Shown here piece by piece: positions 16,813-25,534 of a DNA stretch of 64,000 nucleotides (the stretch's first letter is position 1; the number at the start of each line of letters is the position of its first letter). This stretch comes from Alsobacter sp046349155. GTDB taxonomy: Bacteria > Pseudomonadota > Alphaproteobacteria > Rhizobiales > Beijerinckiaceae. The position numbers and the translations under genes are program-made. The notes beneath the pieces were generated by a model. It saw nothing but the letters and a program-made list of their open reading frames with translations. It was not told the origin of the DNA and made no database searches. Location: contig JAXMCW010000001.1 of the NCBI GenBank assembly GCA_046349155.1, positions 806,001-870,000 on the forward strand. The letters are read 5' to 3'.

Positions 16813-18863
16813 GGCTCCACGACCGGGCGCTCGGGTCCTCGGGCGAGGTCTTCCCCCGGGATGTGACACAGGATCTCGTGCGTGTCGGACACGCGCCGCA
16901 GCGGCGGCTCCCGGGTGTCGCACACGGGGCCGAGCTTGCGATGGCATCGGCCCGCGAAGCGGCACCCGGGCGGCAGGTCGATCGGGCTCGGGATCTCGCC
17001 CGAGAGCGCGATCTTCGGGGCCTTGCTCCGGGACGGGTCGACGCTGCGCACGGCCGAGATCAGCGCTTCCGTATAGGGGTGCGTCGCGCCGCCGAAGATC
17101 TCCTCGACCGTGCCCCGCTCCACCACCTTGCCGAGATACATCACCACCACCGACTCGGCGACGTGCCGCACCAGCGCGAGGTCGTGGCTGATGAACAGCA
17201 TGGTGGCGTGGCGCTCCCTCTGGATGTCGAGGAGCAGGGTGACCACGGCGGCCTGGACGGAGACGTCGAGGGCCGAGACCGGCTCGTCGGCGACGATGAT
17301 GGTCGGGTCCGCCGCGAAGGCCCGGGCGATGGCGATCCGCTGCTTCTGCCCGCCCGAGAGCTGGCCGGGCTTCCTGCGCGCGATCTCGGCCGGGAGGCGC
17401 ACCATCTCGAGCAGGCGGTCGAGCGCCGTCTGCACCTCGGCCTCGCCGGTCCCGAGGCCGAATTTGCGCAGGGTGCGCCGGATCGCGTACCCGACGGAGT
17501 GCGACGGGTTGAGCGTGGAGTCCGGGTTCTGGAACACCATCTGCACGGCCTGCAGCATGGCCCGCGGCCGTCGGGCGGCCGGCAGCCGCGCGACGTCGAG
17601 GTCCAGCATCCGCACATGGCCGGCGGTGGCCTGCTCGAGCCCGGCCACGATGCGCGCCAGGGTGGACTTCCCGCAGCCGGATTCGCCGACGAGGGCGACG
17701 ATCTCCGCCCTGCGGGCCTCGAGCGACACGTCGTCATTGGCCTTGAGGGTTCGTCCGGCCGAGATCGGGAAGGATTTGCCGAGCCCGTCCACATGAAGCA
17801 CGGGGGAGCCGACTTCCGCCGCCTCGGCGGCGCCGAGCCGCGCCGCGCGGGGCTGCGGGTCGTCCGGCCACCGCACGCAGCGCACCATGTGAAGCGCCGC
17901 CGCCTGCTCCGGCGCGATCGCGCCCTTGTCGCACGAGCCGGCGCGGAAGCCGTCGCAGCGCGGGCCGAAGAGGCACCCGGCGGGGCGCTCGGACGGGGCG
18001 GGGATATGCCCCGCGATGGGGACCAGGCTGCGCGAGCGCTTGCCGGAGGCGATGTCCGGGATGCAGCCGATCAGGCCGCGCGTATAGGGGTGGCGAGGCT
18101 GGCTGAACAGAATGGAGGTCGGCGCCTCCTCCACCAACTCGCCCGAATACATGATGCCGACCCGGTCGCAGCTTTCGGCGATCAGGCCGAGATTGTGCGA
18201 GATGAAGAGCAGGCTGGTCCGGTAGCGCCGCCTGAGCTCGGCGATGAGGTCGATGACCGCCGCCTCGACGGTGACGTCGAGCCCCGTGGTCGGCTCGTCG
18301 AGCAGCAGGAGGGATGGCCGTCCGAGCAAGGCCATGGCGATGACGACGCGTTGCTGCTGGCCGCCGGAGAGCTGGTGCGGGTAGCGCTTCAGCATGTCGC
18401 CCGCGTCGGGCAGGCGGACGTCCCGCAGCATCGCCGCCGCCATGTCCAGGGCCTCGGAACGGTTCGCGCCCAGGTGGAGCATGGGCACCTCGGCGAGCTG
18501 GGCGCCGACCGTCTTGACGGGGTTCAGGGCGCTCATCGGGTCCTGGTAGACCATGGCGATCTCGCGCCCCCGCAGAGCGCGCCAGCGCGCGGGGCCCGCT
18601 CGCACCAGGTCCTCGCCCTTGAAGCGGATGCCGCCGCCCGCGACCACGCCGGTCGGGCCGAGGTGGCCCATCAGCGCCATGGCGGTCGTGCTCTTGCCGC
18701 AGCCGGATTCCCCGACCAGTCCGTAGCTCTCCCCGGGATGGACCGTGAAGGACACGCCGGGCACGGCGACCACGGTCTCGAGCTTGCCGCGGAACTCGAT
18801 GCGCAGGTCGCGCACCTCGAGGAGCGGCTCCGGATCGGGCAGGGGGGTGGGGACGGCGCTCAT
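16797..18863 (-). CDS. Dipeptide/oligopeptide-type ABC transporter, fused double ATPase
   Basis: One 688-residue chain carries two complete ATPase domains, equivalent to DppD plus DppF. The first has Walker A GESGCGKS at residues 51-58, signature LSGGQQQR and Walker B LLLLDEP. The second repeats GESGCGKS, LSGGQKQR and IIVADEP. Each half ends with an oligopeptide-transporter C-terminal extension containing cysteine-rich GC(L/R)F-x2-RC motifs. Its ATG overlaps the permease stop. The ATPase powers import of the ligand captured by the binding protein at 20927-22600. Confidence 0.95.
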   Translation of the reverse strand: MSAVPTPLPDPEPLLEVRDLRIEFRGKLETVVAVPGVSFTVHPGESYGLVGESGCGKSTTAMALMGHLGPTGVVAGGGIRFKGEDLVRAGPARWRALRGREIAMVYQDPMSALNPVKTVGAQLAEVPMLHLGANRSEALDMAAAMLRDVRLPDAGDMLKRYPHQLSGGQQQRVVIAMALLGRPSLLLLDEPTTGLDVTVEAAVIDLIAELRRRYRTSLLFISHNLGLIAESCDRVGIMYSGELVEEAPTSILFSQPRHPYTRGLIGCIPDIASGKRSRSLVPIAGHIPAPSERPAGCLFGPRCDGFRAGSCDKGAIAPEQAAALHMVRCVRWPDDPQPRAARLGAAEAAEVGSPVLHVDGLGKSFPISAGRTLKANDDVSLEARRAEIVALVGESGCGKSTLARIVAGLEQATAGHVRMLDLDVARLPAARRPRAMLQAVQMVFQNPDSTLNPSHSVGYAIRRTLRKFGLGTGEAEVQTALDRLLEMVRLPAEIARRKPGQLSGGQKQRIAIARAFAADPTIIVADEPVSALDVSVQAAVVTLLLDIQRERHATMLFISHDLALVRHVAESVVVMYLGKVVERGTVEEIFGGATHPYTEALISAVRSVDPSRSKAPKIALSGEIPSPIDLPPGCRFAGRCHRKLGPVCDTREPPLRRVSDTHEILCHIPGEDLARGPERPVVEPCTPP

Positions 18864-19741
18864 GGCTTCCACGCCTCCCGCAGGCCGTCCGCCAGCAGGT
18901 TGAAGCCCAGCACGAGACTGACGATCGCGAAGGACGGCGCGAGCGACATCAACGGCCAGACGTTGAGGACGGTGGTGCTCTCCTTCACCATGCCGCCCCA
19001 GTCCGGGTTGGGGGGCGGCAGGCCGAGGCCGAGGAAGCCGAGGATGCCGATGGTGATCGTGGTGTAGCCGATGCGCAGGCAGGCATCGACGATCAGCATG
19101 CCCCGGCAGTTCGGCAGGATCTCCACGAGCATGATGTAGAGCGTGCTTTCGCCGCGCATCTTGGCGGCGGCCACATAGTCCTGCTGCTTCAGCCCGAGCA
19201 CGAGGCTGCGGGTGATGCGCCCGATCCCGGGAGCCGAGGCGATCGTCGTGGCAATGACGATATTGATGACGGAGGGACCGATCGTGGCGATCAGGATCAC
19301 GTAGAGGACGAGCACCGGGAAGGCGAGGATGACGTCGGAACAGCGGCTGACGACGGCGTCGATCCACCCGCCGTAATAGCCGGCGAGCAGGCCCATGCTG
19401 ATGCCGACCACCATGGCGGCCGCGACCGAGAGCGGCGCGACGACGAGCACCGTCCGGGCGCCGAAGATGAGGCGGGACAGCACGTCACGTCCGAGGATGT
19501 CGCAGCCAAGCCAGTGCTTCATCGAGGGCGTGGGGTCTGCCAGCGCGGTGAAGTCCTGCTCCGTGGGCGAGTAGAGCGGCAGGATCGGGGCGAGCAGGGC
19601 GAGCAGGATCCAGGTGCCCACGAGGGCGAGGCCGACCACGGCCGTGCGCGAATGCAGGATCCGCCGCAGGCCCTGCCCCCGCCCCGTCCCCGCGGGCGCG
19701 GCCTTGGCGACGACCATGGCGGGATCGACCACCGCGCTCAT
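18860..19741 (-). CDS. Dipeptide-type ABC transporter permease (DppC-like)
   Basis: A 293-residue inner-membrane permease with a cytoplasmic N-terminus, about six membrane segments and the FGARTVLVVAPLSV and KMRGES(T) (EAA loop) motifs of the DppC/OppC family. HWLGCDILGRDVLSRL near residue 75 is a hallmark of the family. It overlaps its neighbours by four bases on both sides, indicating translational coupling with the DppB-like partner and the fused ATPase. Confidence 0.95.
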   Translation of the reverse strand: MSAVVDPAMVVAKAAPAGTGRGQGLRRILHSRTAVVGLALVGTWILLALLAPILPLYSPTEQDFTALADPTPSMKHWLGCDILGRDVLSRLIFGARTVLVVAPLSVAAAMVVGISMGLLAGYYGGWIDAVVSRCSDVILAFPVLVLYVILIATIGPSVINIVIATTIASAPGIGRITRSLVLGLKQQDYVAAAKMRGESTLYIMLVEILPNCRGMLIVDACLRIGYTTITIGILGFLGLGLPPPNPDWGGMVKESTTVLNVWPLMSLAPSFAIVSLVLGFNLLADGLREAWKP

Positions 19742-20751
19742 GCGAGCCTGATCCGCGGATCGAGGATCATGTAGCCGATGTCGCCGATGAACTGCGTCGT
19801 GACGGCGATGGCGACCGTGATCAGCGTCGCCGCCTCGAGCGTGGCGATATCCCCGAAGAGACTCGCCTCCAGCAGCAGGCGGCCGAAGCCGGGATAGGCG
19901 AAGACGAGCTCTGTCACCACCACTCCGCTGATCAGGAAATTGATCTGCAGCAGGAGGACCGTGAACGGCGCGATCATGGCGTTGCGCAGGGCGTGGCCGA
20001 GCACGACCTGCCGTGTGCTCAGGCCCTTGAGCATGGCGGTGCGGATGTAGGGCTTCTCCATCACTTCGATCATGGAGACCCGGATCATGCGGGCCACGTA
20101 GCCGAAGTCGTAGATGACGAGCACTGCCACGGGCAGGACGAGCTGGGAGGGAATGGACCAGCCGCCTCCGGTCTCCAGCGGGCTGGTGCCGGGCAGCACC
20201 GGCCAGAGGATGACGAAGAGCGTGACCAGGAACACGCCCGAGGCGAATTCCGGGATCGAGGTGAACGTGATGCCCACGACCGACAGCGAGCGGTCCAGCG
20301 CGCTGCCCTCCCGCAGCCCGGAGAGCACGCCGAACAGGATCGACAGGGGCACGATGAGGAGGAAGGCGAGGCCGCCCAGGATGAGGGTGTTGCCGAGCCT
20401 CGTCCAGATGATGTCGTTGACCGGGAGCTTCGTGAGCGTGGAATAGCCGAGATTGCCGAAGTACTGCGCGCCGCGCGGATCCTTGAAGTTGAGGCCCGTG
20501 GCCGGGTCCTGCAGCGGATCGGGCACCAGGCCGAGGAACACGCCAGCCCAGCGGCCGTAGCGGACCAGCAGGGGATCGTCCGCCTTCAGCCGCTTGGTCA
20601 GCAGGTCCACCTGCTCCTTCGTGGCGAAGGGGCCGAGCGACTTGCGCGCGACGCTGCCCGGCGTGAACTCGCAGACAGCGAAGACGAGGAACGAGGCCGC
20701 GACCATGGTCAGCAGCATGGCCGCCAGGCGTTTTCCCAGAAAGATCAGCAT
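19738..20751 (-). CDS. Dipeptide-type ABC transporter permease (DppB-like)
   Basis: The 337-residue permease starts at the ATG at 20751, where the hydrophobic MLIFLGKRLAAMLLTM helix begins. It has a large periplasmic loop (residues 40-130), typical of DppB/OppB, then the EAA-like loop with RTAMLKGLS and the final GDIGYMILDPRIRL tail that is conserved at the C-terminus of this family. It pairs with the DppC-like permease and overlaps it by four bases. Confidence 0.95.
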   Translation of the reverse strand: MLIFLGKRLAAMLLTMVAASFLVFAVCEFTPGSVARKSLGPFATKEQVDLLTKRLKADDPLLVRYGRWAGVFLGLVPDPLQDPATGLNFKDPRGAQYFGNLGYSTLTKLPVNDIIWTRLGNTLILGGLAFLLIVPLSILFGVLSGLREGSALDRSLSVVGITFTSIPEFASGVFLVTLFVILWPVLPGTSPLETGGGWSIPSQLVLPVAVLVIYDFGYVARMIRVSMIEVMEKPYIRTAMLKGLSTRQVVLGHALRNAMIAPFTVLLLQINFLISGVVVTELVFAYPGFGRLLLEASLFGDIATLEAATLITVAIAVTTQFIGDIGYMILDPRIRLA

Positions 20752-20874
20752 GCCCTGGCCGCTGCCACGTCGGCTCCTCCCCGGGGTCGGCGCGAACAGG
20801 CCCGCGCCGCCGTCACCATGATGGAGACGCGCCGCCCCGCGAGGCAACCGCCGTCCTGCAGGATTGGCCTGCCG

Positions 20875-20921
20875 CCGGCGCCGCCCCGGCCGCTTCGCCA
20901 AGCGGCAGGGGCCGGCGCCGG
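20875..20921 (-). promoter_or_regulatory. Strong GC hairpin between binding-protein and permease genes
   Basis: Arms CCGGCGCCGCCCC (20875-20887) and GGGGCCGGCGCCGG (20908-20921) pair with one bulge. An inner stem CCGCTT/AAGCGG extends the structure. It starts six bases after the binding-protein stop and has no U-tract. Such intercistronic hairpins often protect the binding-protein mRNA or reduce read-through, giving more binding protein than permease. The role here is inferred. Confidence 0.6.
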
Positions 20922-20926
20922 GAAGC

Positions 20927-22600
20927 TCAGGAGGCCGTCGAGATCGCGTATTTGTGCGCGAAGATGTATTGCGACGGATGGAGCTCGAAGCCCTTGACCT
21001 TCTTGTCCATGACCGTCGAGAACACGCGCCAGAAGGGCTGAACGATCGGGCCCTCCTCCTGCATGATCGTCTCGATCTTCGCCATCACCTTGCTGCGCTC
21101 CTTGGGATCGAGGATGCCCTCGGCCTGGGTGAGCAGCGCGTCGAACTCGGCATTGGAGAAGTTCGACTCGTTCCAGGGCGCATTGGAGCGATAGGCCAGG
21201 CCCAGCGTCATGATGGCGAGGGGACGGTGACCCCAGGCCGTCAGGCTGAACGGGGCCGATGTCCAGACCTCCCAGTACTGGGCGCTCGGCAGCGACTTGA
21301 TGTTCAGCTTGATGCCGATGTCCTTCATCTGCTCGGCGAAGGCCTGCGCCGTGTTGAGCTCCCAGATCGGGTCGGGGCGGGTCACCACGTCGAACTCGAA
21401 GCCGTTCGGGAACCCGGCTTCCGCGAGCAGCTTCTTGGCCTGCGGCACATCCTTGGAGTATTTCGGCAGCGGGTAGTATTCGGGATGCGACGGCGCCACG
21501 TGGTGGTCCTCCGCCGGCGTGCCGGCCCCGAGCAGGACCGACTGGATGATCTTGTCGCGGTCGATGCCCAGGCGCATCGCCTTGCGCACCCGCTTGTCCT
21601 TGAACTGCTCGACGTCGGGATGCATGCGGGCGACGATGGTCTGGGTCGTCTCCACCTTGTGCACCGCGACGTGCGGAAAGGCCTTCATCGAGTTGATCTG
21701 CAGGGCGTCGGCCTCGGAGAGGCCATCCACCTGCTTGGAGGCCATGGCCGCGATCCCGGCGCCGGGGTTGTCGCCCAGATCCACGAACTCGAGCGAGTCC
21801 AGATAGGGACCCTCGCCCCAGTAATCCTTGCGGGCCTTGTACTTCGCCGACTTGCCGACCGTGTATTCGGTGAGCTCGAAAGGCCCTGTGCCGTTCGCGC
21901 CCGGCCCGAAGGTTCCGTCCTCCTTGGGGTCGAGGATGAACATCGGGTAGTGGAAGAGGTGCTCCGCCACGGCGATCTGAGGCGTCTTGATGTTCAGGCG
22001 AACCGTGTAGTCGTCGACCTTCTCGATCGCGTTGTCCGCCCAGAGCTTGCTGCCCTTCTTGGGATTGCCCTTCGCATCCTTCTCGCCCGTGTCGTACTCG
22101 ACGACGAGGTAGCCCGTGAACAGGCCGAGCACGGACGAGCCGACCTTCGGGTCGCACACCCGCTTGAGGTTCCAGACGACGTCGTCGGCCGTGAGGGGCC
22201 GGCCGTCCTTGCGCCACTTCACGTTCTTGCGGACGTGCAGCGTCCAGGTCTTGAGGTCGTCGCTCACCACCCACTTCTCGAGCAGGTAGGGGTGGGTGAT
22301 GTTGTTGCGGTCCGTGAGCGTGAGATACTCGCAGACCTGCCGGATCACGTTCGACTTCTCCGCAAAGTCGATCGCCTGCGGATCCTTGATCTCCATGCAG
22401 CGCATGCCGATGCGCAGGTTGCCGCCCTTCGGCATGTCCTGGGCGAGCGCGCGCGAGGGCGCAGGCAGGCCGGCCATGGCATAGGCGGCTCCGGCCGAGA
22501 GGCCGAGCAACGTGGACTTGCGCAGGAAGTCCCTGCGGCTGATCTCGCCTTTGTCGAGCTGACTGACGAGCGTCGGGATGTAGGGGTGGGTCTTATCCAC
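20927..22600 (-). CDS. Dipeptide-type ABC transporter substrate-binding protein (SBP family 5)
   Basis: The 557-residue extracellular binding protein starts at GTG 22600 with GGAGG nine to ten bases upstream. The N-terminus has a twin-arginine motif (SRRDFLRKS near residue 21) followed by a hydrophobic stretch and an AQD cleavage site, so it is probably exported folded by Tat. The SBP_bac_5 signature LTADDVVWNLKR lies near residue 137 and RVRKAMRLGIDRD near residue 330. Family members bind peptides, nickel, opines, ureides and other ligands, so the catabolic genes in the operon are the better clue to the ligand. It is the first gene of the ten-gene operon. Confidence 0.95.
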   Translation of the reverse strand: MDKTHPYIPTLVSQLDKGEISRRDFLRKSTLLGLSAGAAYAMAGLPAPSRALAQDMPKGGNLRIGMRCMEIKDPQAIDFAEKSNVIRQVCEYLTLTDRNNITHPYLLEKWVVSDDLKTWTLHVRKNVKWRKDGRPLTADDVVWNLKRVCDPKVGSSVLGLFTGYLVVEYDTGEKDAKGNPKKGSKLWADNAIEKVDDYTVRLNIKTPQIAVAEHLFHYPMFILDPKEDGTFGPGANGTGPFELTEYTVGKSAKYKARKDYWGEGPYLDSLEFVDLGDNPGAGIAAMASKQVDGLSEADALQINSMKAFPHVAVHKVETTQTIVARMHPDVEQFKDKRVRKAMRLGIDRDKIIQSVLLGAGTPAEDHHVAPSHPEYYPLPKYSKDVPQAKKLLAEAGFPNGFEFDVVTRPDPIWELNTAQAFAEQMKDIGIKLNIKSLPSAQYWEVWTSAPFSLTAWGHRPLAIMTLGLAYRSNAPWNESNFSNAEFDALLTQAEGILDPKERSKVMAKIETIMQEEGPIVQPFWRVFSTVMDKKVKGFELHPSQYIFAHKYAISTAS

Positions 22601-23112
22601 GAATCGAGCCTCCGAGCTTGCGCGGAACGGGCGGCGGGCACGCCGCTTGGCGGAACGGCGCCGGGATGATGCGGTGCGTGTCCGCCGGCCGGTTCGGCGC
22701 TGCCCGGCGGCGAAGTCGCGAGCGCGGTGACAACCTGGATCCGCAACCGGAAATCATGCGACGCCTGGGCACCGGCCCCGTCGCGGACCCGATGCTTCCG
22801 ACCCCCGCTCCCGACACGGCGCCGCGTTGTCGCAGCCGCTCGCTTCCGACAAAAAAGCTACACTGCGACCCCTGCCTCACAAACGAAGTTTGACGAGGCA
22901 ATGACCTCATTTTTTTTGGCCATTTCAACGGCCAAAGCTGCATTTCATGGCGCGTTGCCCGCTTTACAGCCAGTCCGGGCCATTTCTAGACTGCGAGGGC
23001 TCGAAAACATTGGGCATAGGCTGCGGGCCCGCGGGCTTGTCGAGGCCCTCCGCCAGGTCCGGACCTCGTCACCGGCCAGCCGACGCCACCTTGCACCGGG
23101 AACCAACAGCAC
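22601..23112. other. Divergent intergenic region, no gene seen
   Basis: This 512-base spacer separates the ten-gene operon (left) from the demethylase-hydantoinase pair (right) and must hold both promoters. No convincing small gene is visible. The part around 22850-22940 is distinctly AT-rich compared with its surroundings and holds two palindromic elements: an imperfect hairpin at 22874-22899 (CAAAC-GAA-GTTTG core flanked by GCCTC and GAGGC) and the 22916-22935 palindrome. This is the most likely regulatory segment. No local regulator gene adjoins it. Confidence 0.6.
22916..22935. promoter_or_regulatory. Palindrome TTGGCC-N8-GGCCAA, candidate operator
   Basis: Perfect six-base arms with an eight-base centre, directly after a run of eight Ts. 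The T-run precedes the stem on the plus strand and becomes an A-run after it on the minus strand, so it is not an intrinsic terminator in either direction. An operator in the AT-rich core of the divergent promoter region is the better reading. Confidence 0.4.
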
Positions 23113-25533
23113 ATGCGGACTCATGCACAGGCCGTCGTCATCGGGGGCGGGCTGATCGGATGCTCGATCCTCTACCACCTCGCCAAGCACGGCTGGACCG
23201 ACGTGGTGCTGTTCGAACGCGACGAGCTGACCTCCGGGTCGACGTGGCATGCCGCCGCCAACATCCATGGCCTGCACGACTCCACCAATGTCAGCCGTCT
23301 CCAGCACTACACGATGGCGCTGTACCGTGAGCTCGAGACGGAGACCGGGCAGGAATGCGGGATCTTCCAGCCCGGCTCCCTCTACCTCGCCCAGACCCAG
23401 GCGCGCGAGCACCAGCTCCGCCTGCAGGAGGCCAAGGCGCGCCGCTACGGGATGGAGTTTTTCGAGGTCGGCCGCGCCGAGGCCGAGCGGCTCCATCCGC
23501 TGGTCAATTTCGACGGCATCCGCTGCATCATGTACGAGCCGCAGGGCGGCAACGTCGACCCGTCCGGCGTGACGGCGGCCTATGCCGCCGGGGCGCGCCA
23601 GCGGGGCGCCGAGATCCATCGCTTCACGCCCGTGATCGGCACGGAGCAGCAGCCGGACGGCAGCTGGATCGTGCGCACGTCGAAGGGCGACGTGCATGCC
23701 CGGTGGGTGGTGAATGCCGGCGGCCTCTGGGCGCGCGAAGTGGCGGCGATGGCCGGGCTCGTGCTGCCGCTGATCCCGACGGAGCACCAGTACTTCGTGA
23801 CGGAGACGATCCCGGAGGTGGCTTCGGCCGGGCGGCGGCTGCCCTCGGTCGCGGACCGTGACGGCGAATACTACTTCCGGCAGGAGGGTCTGGGCTTCCT
23901 CGTCGGCGCCTACGAGCGGGGCATGAAGTTCTGGGCGGAGGAGGGCACTCCGCTGGACTTCGGGCACGAGCTTTTCCCCGACGATCTCGGGCGGATCGAG
24001 GAGAACATGGAGCGCGCCATCGCGCGCGTGCCCGTCCTCGCCTCGGCCGGCATCAAGCGGGTGATCAACGGGCCGATGATCTGGTCTCCCGACAGCGCGG
24101 CGCTGTTCGGTCCCATCCCCGAGCTGCGCAACTACTTCTGTTGCGCGGGAATCATCCCCGGATTCTCGCAATCCGGCGGGCTCGGACGCCTCGCCGCGGA
24201 GTGGATGATCGAGGGCGAGCCGACGCTCGACCTCTTCGCCTGGGACCTCGCGCGGTTCGGCGCTTGGGCCGGCAAGGCCTTCACCAAGGCCCGCGTGCAG
24301 GACCAGTACAGCCATCGCTTCAAGATCCACTTTCCCAACGAGGAGCGGGCGGCCGGCCGCCCGGTGCGAGTCCGTCCGGCCTATGACCTGCAGAAGGACC
24401 GCGGCGCCGTGTTCGGCCTGAACTTCGGCTGGGAGCATCCCCTCTGGTTCGCCGCCGAGGGGGAGCCGCGGGAGGAGACGGTCGGCTTCGAACGCCAGAA
24501 CTGGTGGGGGCCGGTGGGCCGCGAGGTCCGGATGCTGCGCGAGGCCGTGGGCGTCATCGACATCTCGAACTTCGCCAAGTACGAGGTGAAGGGACCGGAC
24601 GCCGAGGCCTGGCTCAACGCCGTCTTCGCCAACCGCATGCCCTCCAGGGTGGGGCGATCCTGCCTCACGCCGCTGATCGGCAAGCGCGGCGGCATCGCCG
24701 GCGACTTCACCGTCACCAAGCTCGCCGAGGACGAGTACAGGATCTTCGGCTCGGGCATGGCGGAGCGCTACCACAAGCGCTTCTTCGACATGGTGCCCCT
24801 GCCGGACGGAACCACGTTCGGCTCCCTCACGGAGGCGCTCTGCGGATTCAACGTGGCGGGGCCGCGGGCGCGCCAGACGCTCCAGCGGCTCACCAACGCC
24901 GACCTCACGACGGAGAGCTTTCCCTTCATGGGATCGCGGCGCATCACGGTGGCGGGGATCGAGGCCGTCGCCCTGAGGGTCTCCTTCACGGGCGACCTCG
25001 GCTGGGAGCTCTACTGCGAGGAGAGGGACCAGGTCGCCCTCTACGCGGCCCTGCTGGAGGCCGCGAAGGCGGAAGGCGGCGGCCCCGTCGGCTCGCGAGC
25101 CCTCATGTCGCTGCGGGTCGAGAAGGGCTATGGCAGCTGGGGCCGGGAATATTCGCCCGAGTACTGGCCGCAGGAGGTCGGGATGGACCGCCTGGTGAAG
25201 ATGGACAAGGGCGACTTCCTGAACCGGGACGCCTATGCGCGGATCGCCGGCAATCCCGTCCGCGACAAACTCATCATGATCAGCGTCGAGACGGAGGGCG
25301 CGGATGCGAACGGGGGCGAGCCGATCTTCCTGCCCGATGGCACCCCGGTGGGACAGGTGACCTCCGGCACCTACGGCCATTCCGTGGGGCTGTCGCTCGC
25401 CATGGGCTACGTGAAGGCGGGCATGGCGAGCCCCGGCGACGAACTCACCGTCGCGATCCTCGGCCGGCCCCACAAGGCCGTGCTCCTGGAAGCTCCGCCC
25501 TTCGATCCCGCCGGGCGGCGGCTGAGGATGTGA
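23113..25533 (+). CDS. Dimethylglycine/sarcosine dehydrogenase-like FAD and folate enzyme
   Basis: An 806-residue two-domain flavoprotein. The N-terminal DAO-type FAD domain has AVVIGGGLIGCS at residues 7-18 and the GSTWHAA motif, whose His46 aligns with the histidine covalently bound to FAD in dimethylglycine dehydrogenase. From about residue 430 comes an FAO-M segment and then a GcvT-like folate domain with FTGDLGWELY near residue 620. The enzyme should oxidatively N-demethylate a methylated amino acid and transfer the carbon to tetrahydrofolate. It is followed after one base by a hydantoinase gene, suggesting that the methylamine comes from, or also carries, a cyclic ureide (inference). 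Confidence 0.93.
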   Translation: MRTHAQAVVIGGGLIGCSILYHLAKHGWTDVVLFERDELTSGSTWHAAANIHGLHDSTNVSRLQHYTMALYRELETETGQECGIFQPGSLYLAQTQAREHQLRLQEAKARRYGMEFFEVGRAEAERLHPLVNFDGIRCIMYEPQGGNVDPSGVTAAYAAGARQRGAEIHRFTPVIGTEQQPDGSWIVRTSKGDVHARWVVNAGGLWAREVAAMAGLVLPLIPTEHQYFVTETIPEVASAGRRLPSVADRDGEYYFRQEGLGFLVGAYERGMKFWAEEGTPLDFGHELFPDDLGRIEENMERAIARVPVLASAGIKRVINGPMIWSPDSAALFGPIPELRNYFCCAGIIPGFSQSGGLGRLAAEWMIEGEPTLDLFAWDLARFGAWAGKAFTKARVQDQYSHRFKIHFPNEERAAGRPVRVRPAYDLQKDRGAVFGLNFGWEHPLWFAAEGEPREETVGFERQNWWGPVGREVRMLREAVGVIDISNFAKYEVKGPDAEAWLNAVFANRMPSRVGRSCLTPLIGKRGGIAGDFTVTKLAEDEYRIFGSGMAERYHKRFFDMVPLPDGTTFGSLTEALCGFNVAGPRARQTLQRLTNADLTTESFPFMGSRRITVAGIEAVALRVSFTGDLGWELYCEERDQVALYAALLEAAKAEGGGPVGSRALMSLRVEKGYGSWGREYSPEYWPQEVGMDRLVKMDKGDFLNRDAYARIAGNPVRDKLIMISVETEGADANGGEPIFLPDGTPVGQVTSGTYGHSVGLSLAMGYVKAGMASPGDELTVAILGRPHKAVLLEAPPFDPAGRRLRM

Positions 25534-25534
25534 C

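Noticed and set aside
22911..22935. Run of Ts next to the TTGGCC palindrome as an intrinsic terminator
   Set aside because: The T-run precedes the stem on the plus strand and gives an A-run on the minus strand, so neither direction has the stem-then-U order.
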